7,968 nt of DNA. Source: DATBMA01 sp036555105 (GTDB lineage: Bacteria; Actinomycetota; Acidimicrobiia; Spongiisociales; ZC4RG35). Location of the stretch: contig DATBMA010000091.1 in NCBI GenBank assembly GCA_036555105.1, positions 1-7,968 of the forward strand, read 5' to 3'. Position numbers and translations under genes: made by a program. The notes below the pieces were generated by a model. It saw nothing but the letters and a program-made list of their open reading frames with translations. It was not told the DNA's origin and ran no database searches. This document shows, piece by piece, positions 1 through 4,995 of this stretch. Within the stretch, counting starts at the first letter, position 1; the number at the start of each line of letters is the position of its first letter.

Positions 1-236
1 TGGCTGGAAAGGTCGCCCTTACAGCCGTCGGTGGAACTCTCACCGCGGTCGGAGTGGCTGGCCTGATGATCCCGGTGGTCCCGGGCTTCGCCTTCCTCAT
101 TCCCGGCCTGGCCCTGCTCGCCACCGAGTACGCCTGGGCCCGCCACCTGCTCGACAAGGCCAAGGCGCAGGGCGACAAGGTCATCAAGCGGGCGACCGGC
201 AAGAAGGACACCTCCAGCGACGAGGAAGCCGCCTAA
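1..236 (+). CDS. PGPGW-type putative transmembrane protein (5' partial)
   Basis: The reading frame is open from the first full codon (base 3) to the TAA at 234-236, so the gene starts outside the window; about 77 residues are visible. They hold a Gly/Ala/Val-rich hydrophobic segment, then a turn reading IPVVPGFAFLIPGLALLATE, an amphipathic stretch YAWARHLLDKAK, and a charged Lys/Asp/Glu tail. This matches the short PGPGW membrane family (two membrane segments, proline-glycine turn, then G-L-A-L-L-A-T-E and a W-A-R motif), with VVPGF in place of PGPGW. The function of the family is not established. A GTG at 54 could be read as a start, but it lies inside the first membrane segment and is unlikely. 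The gene converges on sodN, with a repeat array between their stop codons. Confidence 0.8.
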   Translation, partial: AGKVALTAVGGTLTAVGVAGLMIPVVPGFAFLIPGLALLATEYAWARHLLDKAKAQGDKVIKRATGKKDTSSDEEAA

Positions 237-244
237 GGCAGAGC

Positions 245-324
245 CTCGAAGTCACACAGTCTCGAAGTCACACAGTCTCGAAGTCTCACCGTGAGACCCC
301 GAGACCTCGAGACCGTGAGACTCC
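245..324. repeat. In-phase array of ten 8-bp units between convergent genes
   Basis: Read in steps of eight from base 245, the stretch is ctcgaagt, cacacagt, ctcgaagt, cacacagt, ctcgaagt, ctcaccgt, gagacccc, gagacctc, gagaccgt and gagactcc. The first part is therefore a 16-bp direct repeat (245-260, 261-276, partial 277-285). The second part has GAGAC at exactly 8-bp steps (293, 301, 309, 317). The array starts nine bases after the stop of the left gene and ends one base before the sodN stop codon. Its GAGAC core is the reverse complement of the GTCTC core in the array downstream of korB, so the two are inverted copies of one repeat family. Function is unknown; transcription termination between the convergent genes is possible. 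Confidence 0.85.
282..322. terminator. Possible bidirectional hairpin terminator inside the octamer array
   Basis: AGTCTCAC at 282-289 is perfectly complementary to GTGAGACT at 315-322, with a 25-nt loop that contains a further GTGAGAC copy at 291-297. It sits between two convergent genes, where a shared terminator is expected. There is no T-tract on either strand and the loop is long, so a classical intrinsic terminator is not demonstrated. The inverted repeat may simply follow from the octamer array. Confidence 0.3.
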
Positions 325-325
325 T

Positions 326-742
326 TCAGGCAGGTGGGTAGACCCCGGCGGTCTTAGATTCCTCCGTCTGCCAGAACACGTCGGCGATCGCCTGGATGGA
401 GTCGATCAGCCCTTGCGAGACGGCCGGGTCCATCGACTTCTTGGCATCGCTGGCAGCCTTCGACGCCTTCCAGAAGAGGTCATGGAGCTGCGGGAAGGCT
501 TCGAGGTGATGGGGCTTGAAGAAGTCGCTCCACAGCACCGAGAGGTGGTGCTTGACCAACTCGGCCTGCTTCTCCTTGATGAGGATGCAACGGTCACGGA
601 AGACCGGGTCGTCACTGGCCGCATACTTGGTGCAGGCATTGAGGACCGACTTGGCCTCGATCATCGCCTGCGCCGGGTCGTAGACCCCGCAGAAGAGATC
701 GCAATGGGCATGGGCGATCCGGATTCGATTCGACTGAAACAC
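326..742 (-). CDS. sodN: Nickel superoxide dismutase (NiSOD) precursor
   Basis: A 138-residue precursor of cytosolic NiSOD, which converts superoxide to oxygen and hydrogen peroxide. Start: GTG at 742-740, four bases after a strong Shine-Dalgarno GGAGGTG (753-747); longer in-frame starts would run into sodX. Residues 1-12 (MFQSNRIRIAHA) form a short leader, and cleavage before His13 exposes the nickel hook His-Cys-Asp-Leu-Phe-Cys-Gly-Val-Tyr. In mature numbering His1, Cys2, Cys6, Tyr9 and Glu17 are present, as are the family stretches DPAQA, IKEKQAELVKHHL, VLWSDFFKP and the C-terminal FW. Two positions are odd. Position 5 is Phe, where the family hook has cis-Pro, and position 47 is Gln, where the Streptomyces enzyme has Arg, a second-shell partner of His1. 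A short tail (about ten residues) extends beyond the usual C-terminus. The divergent neighbour encodes the matching maturation peptidase. Identity is secure; activity of the variant hook is not. Confidence 0.93.
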   Translation of the reverse strand: MFQSNRIRIAHAHCDLFCGVYDPAQAMIEAKSVLNACTKYAASDDPVFRDRCILIKEKQAELVKHHLSVLWSDFFKPHHLEAFPQLHDLFWKASKAASDAKKSMDPAVSQGLIDSIQAIADVFWQTEESKTAGVYPPA

Positions 743-746
743 GCGG

Positions 747-753
747 CACCTCC
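747..753 (-). promoter_or_regulatory. sodN ribosome binding site
   Basis: On the minus strand GGAGGTG is followed by CCGC and the GTG start at 742-740. This near-perfect anti-Shine-Dalgarno match fixes the sodN start and gives a 12-residue leader before the nickel-binding His. Confidence 0.8.
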
Positions 754-772
754 AAGGCCAGTTCTCTCCCCG

Positions 773-780
773 ACCATACT
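773..780. promoter_or_regulatory. Overlapping divergent -10 candidates for sodN and sodX
   Basis: Only 46 bp separate the two divergent start codons. On the minus strand TATGGT (778-773) is a -10-like hexamer for sodN. On the plus strand CATACT (775-780) lies eight bases before the sodX ATG, and no Shine-Dalgarno is seen there, consistent with a leaderless sodX transcript. The two hexamers overlap, so simultaneous transcription in both directions would be constrained. No convincing -35 box is visible for either, and no Nur-type operator was recognised. Confidence 0.35.
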
Positions 781-788
781 CGCCCGCG

Positions 789-1181
789 ATGTGGTCGAGA
801 TTTGAGGTCGCCGACCATTCGATGGAGCCGGCCCTGCAGCCAGGTGACATGATCGAGGCCGGACCTGTGATCGAGATCGAGCGCGGGGACATCGTCATCT
901 TCCCGCACCCTCGTTACCCGGACATGATGATGGTGAAACGGGTGGTAGGCCTCCCGGGCGAGTCGATCGCCCTCGACACCGGCGAAGTGGTGATCGACGG
1001 AGTAGCAGGAATAGACCTATGGGGCCACGGCCTCACGTTGCCGGATGGAGAGTGGGAGCTGAACGACCGCGAGGTCTTCGTCCTGTCGGACAACCGCGAG
1101 TCCACACGCGACGACAGTCGCAACTTCGGCGGAGTGCTGCTCGAAACCTGTCTGCTGGCCGACCCGGTTTCCCGACGTTAG
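789..1181 (+). CDS. sodX: NiSOD maturation protease, S26 signal-peptidase-like
   Basis: A 130-residue serine/lysine peptidase of the S26 (signal peptidase I/LexA-fold) superfamily. Signature boxes are in order: the catalytic Ser11 in HSMEPALQPGD, a hydrophobic strand DIVIF, the general-base Lys50 in MMVKRVVGLPGE, and the late box SDNRESTRDDSRNFG at 100-114. There is no N-terminal membrane anchor, unlike housekeeping signal peptidases, which fits the short cytosolic SodX group. Members of that group lie next to sodN and are thought to cut the NiSOD leader to free the N-terminal His that binds nickel. The ATG at 789 is the only sensible start and lacks a Shine-Dalgarno. The gene is divergent from sodN and ends in a strong hairpin. 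The peptidase family is certain; the NiSOD role rests on length, lack of anchor and adjacency. Confidence 0.88.
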   Translation: MWSRFEVADHSMEPALQPGDMIEAGPVIEIERGDIVIFPHPRYPDMMMVKRVVGLPGESIALDTGEVVIDGVAGIDLWGHGLTLPDGEWELNDREVFVLSDNRESTRDDSRNFGGVLLETCLLADPVSRR

Positions 1182-1195
1182 GTCGGGGCCGGGTC
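1161..1195 (+). terminator. Two-tier hairpin over the sodX stop codon
   Basis: Outer arms GACCCGG (1161-1167) and CCGGGTC (1189-1195) pair over 7 bp. Inner arms CCCGAC (1171-1176) and GTCGGG (1182-1187) pair over 6 bp, around a 5-nt loop that carries the TAG stop. The internal loop is TTT opposite a single G. This is a very GC-rich 35-nt hairpin, followed only by a short TCTAGTTT, so the U-tract is weak, as is usual in high-GC actinobacteria. It probably separates sodX from the next gene, whose candidate promoter begins at the following base. Confidence 0.55.
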
Positions 1196-1201
1196 TAGTT
1201 T
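1196..1201 (+). promoter_or_regulatory. -10 element TAGTTT, candidate leaderless promoter
   Basis: TAGTTT fits the actinobacterial TANNNT -10 consensus and stands exactly 7 nt before the GTG at 1209, which would make the start codon the first transcribed bases. The same 7-nt spacing occurs before the ACT-domain gene at 2077. No clear -35 box is seen. Confidence 0.4.
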
Positions 1202-1208
1202 GGCAACG

Positions 1209-2033
1209 GTGACTCCGCCCGGACCTCCTCCAGAGCCCCCAGTCGAGCCGAGCCCGGAGGCGGTCGACGAGAACCGCACCGCCCGCATCGTCATATGGGT
1301 ACTGACCGGTCTGCTGGTGGCGCTGGTCGCGCTCATCCTGTACCAGGTGTTCGGAAGCGACGGATCGACCTCCACCACCACCGCCACCACGGTCTCGTCG
1401 ACGACCTCCACATCAGCCGCGACTACGACCAGTGAGGCCGCCACCTCCACCACCACTGAGTCGACCACCACCACTGTGGAGGAGACCACCACATCCACCA
1501 CCGAGGCGGCGACCACCACTACCGAGGCGGAGGTCTTCCTGACCCCGCAGGGCATCGGCGACATCCGCTTCGGTACGGATCCCGACACCGCCATCGACCA
1601 GCTCACCGAACTGTTCGGTGAGCCCGACGAGGACTCGGACTGGGTCGACTCCTTCTCCGTGTTCGGGACCTGTCCGGGCACCGAAGTGCGGGTGGTGCAG
1701 TGGCAAAGCCTTCAGGCCTATTTCACCAACGGGGAGACGGAGTGGTCCCCCGAGGGCATCCGCCACTTCTTCCACTACAGCCAGTCGGTCCCGGCCGAGC
1801 CGGATGCGCCGATCATCTCCATCACCACGGAAGAGGGCATCCGTTTGGGCAGCACAGTCGCCGAGCTCGAGGCTGCATACGGTGACGAGGTGACCATCGC
1901 TGAGGATCCGGTTTTCGGTTCGACGTGGCAGGTCGACGCACCTGGGGCCGACTTGATCGGCGGCCATCTCACCGGCACGACGCAAGAAGACGTAGTTACG
2001 GCCATCAACGGGGGAATCGGCTGCGGAGAATGA
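1209..2033 (+). CDS. Membrane-anchored protein with Thr-rich stalk and exported domain, function unknown
   Basis: I do not recognise a named family. From the GTG at 1209 the product is 274 residues. It has a Pro/Glu-rich cytoplasmic head (1-20), one membrane helix RIVIWVLTGLLVALVALILY (26-45), and a 56-residue Thr/Ser/Ala/Glu stalk (about 52-107) of the kind used as an O-glycosylated or extended spacer. An exported domain follows (about 113-274). That domain appears two-lobed: GIGDIRFGTDPDTAIDQL (116-133) resembles GIRLGSTVAELEAAYGDE (211-228), each followed by strand-rich sequence. Cys155 and Cys272 are the only cysteines and could form a disulfide outside the cell. A TTG at 1200 adds three residues, but it would overlap the -10 candidate and has no Shine-Dalgarno. 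The gene stands alone after the sodX hairpin. A ligand-binding or cell-wall role would be a guess. Confidence 0.8.
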   Translation: MTPPGPPPEPPVEPSPEAVDENRTARIVIWVLTGLLVALVALILYQVFGSDGSTSTTTATTVSSTTSTSAATTTSEAATSTTTESTTTTVEETTTSTTEAATTTTEAEVFLTPQGIGDIRFGTDPDTAIDQLTELFGEPDEDSDWVDSFSVFGTCPGTEVRVVQWQSLQAYFTNGETEWSPEGIRHFFHYSQSVPAEPDAPIISITTEEGIRLGSTVAELEAAYGDEVTIAEDPVFGSTWQVDAPGADLIGGHLTGTTQEDVVTAINGGIGCGE

Positions 2034-2063
2034 ACCCCTGGCGCGAAGCCTCCGGGTGTGCGA

Positions 2064-2069
2064 TAGGCT
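2064..2069 (+). promoter_or_regulatory. -10 element TAGGCT, candidate leaderless promoter of the ACT operon
   Basis: TAGGCT fits TANNNT and lies 7 nt before the GTG at 2077. No Shine-Dalgarno precedes that GTG. It would drive the probable ACT, DUF3048 and amidase operon. The -35 region is not recognisable. Confidence 0.45.
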
Positions 2070-2076
2070 GGCCGCG

Positions 2077-2475
2077 GTGATCGAGTTCATCGTGTGGATG
2101 GCCAATCGGCCGGGGATGCTCGCCTCACTGGCCGAAGCCGTCGGCCGGGCCGGGGTGAACATCGAGGCACTCACTGCAGTTGGTCTCGACGGTGAAGGGG
2201 TCATCCGCATCATCCCCGATGACGCTGCGGCTGCCCGACGCGCCCTCAGCGAAGCCGGCCTCTCATTCGAGGAACGGCAGGTCCTCAGCACCACGCTGCC
2301 CAATCAGCCGGGTGAGCTGGGAAGGCTGTGCCGTTCGCTCGCCACCGCCGGCGTCAATATCGAAGCCCTCTACCTGCTGCGGTCGAACTCCGACGATCAC
2401 GATCTGGCTATCGCGGTGGACAAGCCGGACACGGCACTGCCCCACATCCCCGTGCGAGGGCGGGCCTCGGCCTGA
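2077..2475 (+). CDS. Tandem ACT-domain protein
   Basis: A 132-residue protein made of two ACT domains, the small ligand-binding fold that usually senses amino acids and dimerises. The repeats are visible by eye: NRPGMLASLAEAVGRAGVNIEAL (in two parts, 10-20 and 21-32) matches NQPGELGRLC (76-85) followed by AGVNIEAL (91-98). Each shows the N-x-P-G turn between strand 1 and helix 1 and the conserved Gly-Val-Asn-Ile ahead of strand 2. No catalytic domain is attached, so this is a stand-alone regulator or sensor of unknown ligand. Start: GTG at 2077, placed by the domain boundary and by a -10 element 7 nt upstream; the GTG at 2056 would add seven residues that include the promoter region. The following lipoprotein frame begins about ten bases after the stop, so the genes are probably co-transcribed. 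Confidence 0.85.
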   Translation: MIEFIVWMANRPGMLASLAEAVGRAGVNIEALTAVGLDGEGVIRIIPDDAAAARRALSEAGLSFEERQVLSTTLPNQPGELGRLCRSLATAGVNIEALYLLRSNSDDHDLAIAVDKPDTALPHIPVRGRASA

Positions 2476-2485
2476 GGATCGAATC

Positions 2486-3553
2486 ATCCGAGCGTTCCGA
2501 CCGCTTCCGCTTTTCGTCGTCGTCGCCCTGGCGCTGGCCGCTTGCAGCCCCGCCTCAACCACCTCCACCGCCGCGCCCGCTTCGACCTCCACCTCGACCA
2601 CGGTTGCGACCACGCTCGCCCCCACCACCACTGCAGCGCCGACCACCACCGCCGCCGCAGGCGCCCCATCGCCGATCAACGGCGTGGCGGTGGCCGACCC
2701 CGCCCTCCTCAACCGCAGGGTGCTGGCCGTCAAGATCGACAACCACAACCTGGCCCGCCCTCAATCCGGCATCCAAACCGCAGATGCCGTGTATGAGTTG
2801 ATGGTGGAGGGGATAACGAGGTTCATCCTCCTTTTCCAGCAGTCCGACACGACCTACGTCGGCCCGATTCGCTCCACCCGGCCAACCGATGGCGAGCTGC
2901 TCGACCCGCTCGATGCCACCTTCGCCATCTCCGGCGGCCAGGCCTGGGTGCGGGAGGGTGTGATGGCGCACGGCGTCCACATCATCGGTGACACCCGGCC
3001 GGCCATGTTCCGGGTCGACTCCCGCAGCGCCCCCCACAATCTCTACGGCGATACCACCCTCCTGCGGGCTGAGGCGGATCGCCGCGAGTACCCCGACGAC
3101 CCTCCTCTTGTCCCGCTTTGGTCCTTCGGCGCCCTCCCCGCCGGGTCCCCGGCCACCGTGATCGATGTCGATTTTGGCCCGGGTGATCTGGTCACGTGGA
3201 CATACGACGGCACCTCATACCTCCGCTCGTCGGGCGAGGATCCCTTCGATTGGGAGGACGAGAACGGTGAGACCGGCCAGGTCTCGGTGGATGCCCTCGT
3301 CGTGATGATGGCGGAGGCCTACACCGCCACTCCACCCGGCTCGGGCCGCCCGGTGCCTGCCATGCACACAGTGGGATCTGGGCAGGCGATGGTGTTCGCG
3401 GGAGGCCAAGTCGTGGAAGGAACATGGTCGCGGGACTCGGCCGAGGTGCCGTTTACCCTCACCACCGCCGACGGCGCCCCGATCACGGTCCCACCGGGAA
3501 GGGAGTGGATCTCCATCGTGCCCGACACCCGTCAGGTCGAATTCACCCCATGA
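2486..3553 (+). CDS. DUF3048 (YerB-like) lipoprotein, apparent non-standard start
   Basis: About 355 residues. The N-terminus is a textbook lipoprotein signal: Arg-rich start (RAFRP), hydrophobic core LPLFVVVALALA, and lipobox L-A-A-C with Cys20 at 2543-2545. A 40-residue Thr/Ala/Ser linker follows (21-59). The DUF3048 domain then shows AVKIDNHNLARPQSG (81-95), ADAVYELMVEGITRF (99-113) and VGPIRSTRP (125-133), and a C-terminal part includes the GTW and VPFTL stretches typical of DUF3048_C. The protein is expected on the outer face of the membrane; B. subtilis YerB is the named relative, and its function is unclear. No ATG, GTG or TTG lies in frame between GTG 2312 (deep in the ACT gene) and the lipobox. 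AUC codons at 2483 and 2486 stand 5 and 8 nt after a GAGG (2474-2477), so I place the start there with low certainty. The stop overlaps the amidase ATG. Confidence 0.85.
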   Translation: MRAFRPLPLFVVVALALAACSPASTTSTAAPASTSTSTTVATTLAPTTTAAPTTTAAAGAPSPINGVAVADPALLNRRVLAVKIDNHNLARPQSGIQTADAVYELMVEGITRFILLFQQSDTTYVGPIRSTRPTDGELLDPLDATFAISGGQAWVREGVMAHGVHIIGDTRPAMFRVDSRSAPHNLYGDTTLLRAEADRREYPDDPPLVPLWSFGALPAGSPATVIDVDFGPGDLVTWTYDGTSYLRSSGEDPFDWEDENGETGQVSVDALVVMMAEAYTATPPGSGRPVPAMHTVGSGQAMVFAGGQVVEGTWSRDSAEVPFTLTTADGAPITVPPGREWISIVPDTRQVEFTP

Positions 3554-4890
3554 CCGGCGCGGAGACGGCGGCCGCTGTCTCCGCTGGTGAGATCTCGGCC
3601 GTCGAGTCGATCACCCGGGCCCTGGAGGCCGCCGACAGGCTGCAGCCCACCCTCAACGCCTTCAATTCGATCGATGGCGAGGGGGCGCTCGCACGGGCGG
3701 CGGACCTCGACCGGAGGCGGCAGGCCGGAGAACCGCTCGGGCCCATGGCCGGTGTGCCCGTCGGCCTGAAGGACATCATCGACCACGCCGGTAAGGAGAA
3801 CACCGCCGGATCCGGGTTCTACCGCCACACTCCGGAGCGGTCGGCGCCGGCGGTGGGCAGCCTCGAGGCGGCTGGAGCGGTGATCATCGGCCGCACCGGC
3901 CTCCACGAGTTCGCCTTCGGCTTCTCGTCCGAGAACCCGTGGTTCGGGCCTGTCCGCAACCCGTGGGACCCCAACACCTCACCTGGCGGCTCCTCGGGCG
4001 GTTCGGCGGTGGCAGTGTCGGCGGGGATCACCCCGGTGGCGATCGGCACCGACACCGGCGGATCGGTCAGGGTGCCCGCGGCCATGTGCGGAGCCTTGGG
4101 CCTCAAGGTGACATTCGGCCGGATATCCACCGAAGGCGTCTTCCCGCTCTGCGCCACCCTCGACACCGTCGGTCCGCTGGCCACCTCGGTTGTCGACCTC
4201 GACCTGTCCTACCGCGTCCTGGCGGAGCTGCCGAGCGGGCCGGTTTCGCCCTCTCCCCTGAAGGGACTGCGGCTTGGCGTTCCCCGCCAGTGGATCGACG
4301 ATGCCCCGAAGAGCGAGGAGATGTCACGCAGCTTCGAGCAGGCGGCGGCCGAGCTCCAAGAGCTGGGCGCCGAGCTGGTCGAGATCTCCGATCAGCTGAT
4401 GGTCCCCTTCGGGAAGGCGGCAGACGTGGTCGGGCCGGAGGTCGCCTCGGTGCACCGGAAATGGTGGGACGAGGGCAAGCCCTACGGGGAGGACACCGCA
4501 GCCCGGATGGCGCCGAGCATGGCAGTTGGGTTCGAGGCATATGTCGAGGGACAGGCGTGGCGGGCCAAGCTGGCGAGGTCGTTCGCCCGCTCCTTCACCA
4601 GGGTTGACCTGCTGATCACCCCTGCGGTAGCGGCCAGGCGCAAAGTCATCGGCGTGGAAGAGATAGAAGGGGTCCACTACCGGACCGCCCTCTCCTGGTA
4701 CAGCATGCTGGTCAACCACGCCGGATGCCCGGCCTTGTCCCTGCCCCATGCCGCCGAGGGGTCGCCGCCCTTCTCGCTGCAGCTGATCGCCCCGTGGTGG
4801 CAGGAGGACCGCTTGCTGGGGGTGGCGGCCTGGCTCGAGCGGGAGGGCTGGGCGGGCTTCACCGTGCCTCCGGTGAGTGCGTCAAACTGA
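3550..4890 (+). CDS. Amidase signature (AS) family hydrolase
   Basis: 446 residues with the complete Ser-cisSer-Lys machinery of the amidase signature family. Lys74 lies in PVGLKDIID, cis-Ser148 in PGGSSGGSA, and nucleophile Ser172 in GTDTGGSVRVPAAMCGALGLK (in two parts, 166-177 and 178-186). The cis-Ser to Ser spacing of 24 equals that of malonamidase E2. Such enzymes hydrolyse amide bonds of small or peptide-like substrates. Substrate cannot be read from the sequence. GatA of the Glu-tRNA amidotransferase has the same fold, but no gatB or gatC is nearby. The ATG at 3550 overlaps the lipoprotein stop as ATGA, so translation is probably coupled; an upstream in-frame ATG at 3424 lies inside the lipoprotein gene and is not used. 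No signal peptide, so cytosolic. Last gene of the ACT operon. Confidence 0.92.
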   Translation: MTGAETAAAVSAGEISAVESITRALEAADRLQPTLNAFNSIDGEGALARAADLDRRRQAGEPLGPMAGVPVGLKDIIDHAGKENTAGSGFYRHTPERSAPAVGSLEAAGAVIIGRTGLHEFAFGFSSENPWFGPVRNPWDPNTSPGGSSGGSAVAVSAGITPVAIGTDTGGSVRVPAAMCGALGLKVTFGRISTEGVFPLCATLDTVGPLATSVVDLDLSYRVLAELPSGPVSPSPLKGLRLGVPRQWIDDAPKSEEMSRSFEQAAAELQELGAELVEISDQLMVPFGKAADVVGPEVASVHRKWWDEGKPYGEDTAARMAPSMAVGFEAYVEGQAWRAKLARSFARSFTRVDLLITPAVAARRKVIGVEEIEGVHYRTALSWYSMLVNHAGCPALSLPHAAEGSPPFSLQLIAPWWQEDRLLGVAAWLEREGWAGFTVPPVSASN

Positions 4891-4904
4891 AATCGGGCTC
4901 GCCC

Positions 4905-4910
4905 TACACT
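4905..4910 (+). promoter_or_regulatory. -10 element TACACT, candidate korAB promoter
   Basis: TACACT fits the TANNNT consensus and lies in the 105-bp gap between the amidase stop and the korA GTG. It predicts a start near 4917 and a leader of about 80 nt. The best -35 candidate (around 4881-4887) is poor. Confidence 0.4.
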
Positions 4911-4911
4911 C

Positions 4912-4927
4912 GACACCGACAGGTGTC
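4912..4927. promoter_or_regulatory. Palindrome GACACC-N4-GGTGTC over the predicted korAB start
   Basis: Perfect 6-bp inverted arms GACACC and GGTGTC with a 4-bp spacer lie immediately after the -10 candidate and over the expected transcription start, a common place for a repressor operator. As RNA it could form a small hairpin at the 5' end of the korAB message. The binding protein is unknown. Confidence 0.4.
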
Positions 4928-4980
4928 AGGCCGGTCAACCATCACCGACCCCCAGCCGATAGAGAGAAACCCGCGCCCTG

Positions 4981-4986
4981 AGGAAG
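4981..4986 (+). promoter_or_regulatory. korA ribosome binding site
   Basis: AGGAAG, preceded by G, lies nine bases before the GTG at 4996 and supports that start codon. This is one of the few clear plus-strand Shine-Dalgarno sites in the window. Confidence 0.55.
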
Positions 4987-4995
4987 TGACGAACG

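Noticed and set aside
245..324. CRISPR array
   Set aside because: Units of 8 and 16 bp are contiguous with no unique spacers of 30 bp or so, and no cas genes are present.
413..805. Plus-strand open frame of 130 codons across sodN
   Set aside because: It is the antisense shadow of a well-recognised NiSOD gene in GC-rich DNA; its Arg/Leu/Glu-rich sequence shows no domain.
743..898. Longer sodN reading frame starting at 898 on the minus strand
   Set aside because: The extension overlaps sodX head to head, lacks similarity to NiSOD, and ignores the GGAGGTG Shine-Dalgarno just before GTG 742.
1370..1530. ACC-rich repeat tract as a separate DNA repeat element
   Set aside because: It is the coding sequence of a Thr-rich stalk, in frame throughout; a similar tract codes the linker of the lipoprotein.
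1413..2303. Minus-strand open frame of 296 codons opposite the stalk protein and ACT gene
   Set aside because: Low-complexity Gly/Arg/Ala-rich translation mirroring the plus-strand Thr codons and ACT codons; it crosses two real genes.
2180..2485. ATG at 2180 as start of the DUF3048 lipoprotein
   Set aside because: It would put about 100 Ser/Pro/Arg-rich residues, an out-of-frame reading of the ACT gene, in front of a clear lipoprotein signal peptide.
3424..3549. ATG at 3424 as start of the amidase
   Set aside because: The extra 42 residues lie inside the lipoprotein gene and do not resemble an amidase N-terminus; ATG 3550 with ATGA overlap fits better.
3550..4890. GatA subunit of Glu-tRNA(Gln) amidotransferase
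   Set aside because: No gatB or gatC neighbours; a 446-residue generic AS amidase in an ACT/lipoprotein operon is the safer call.
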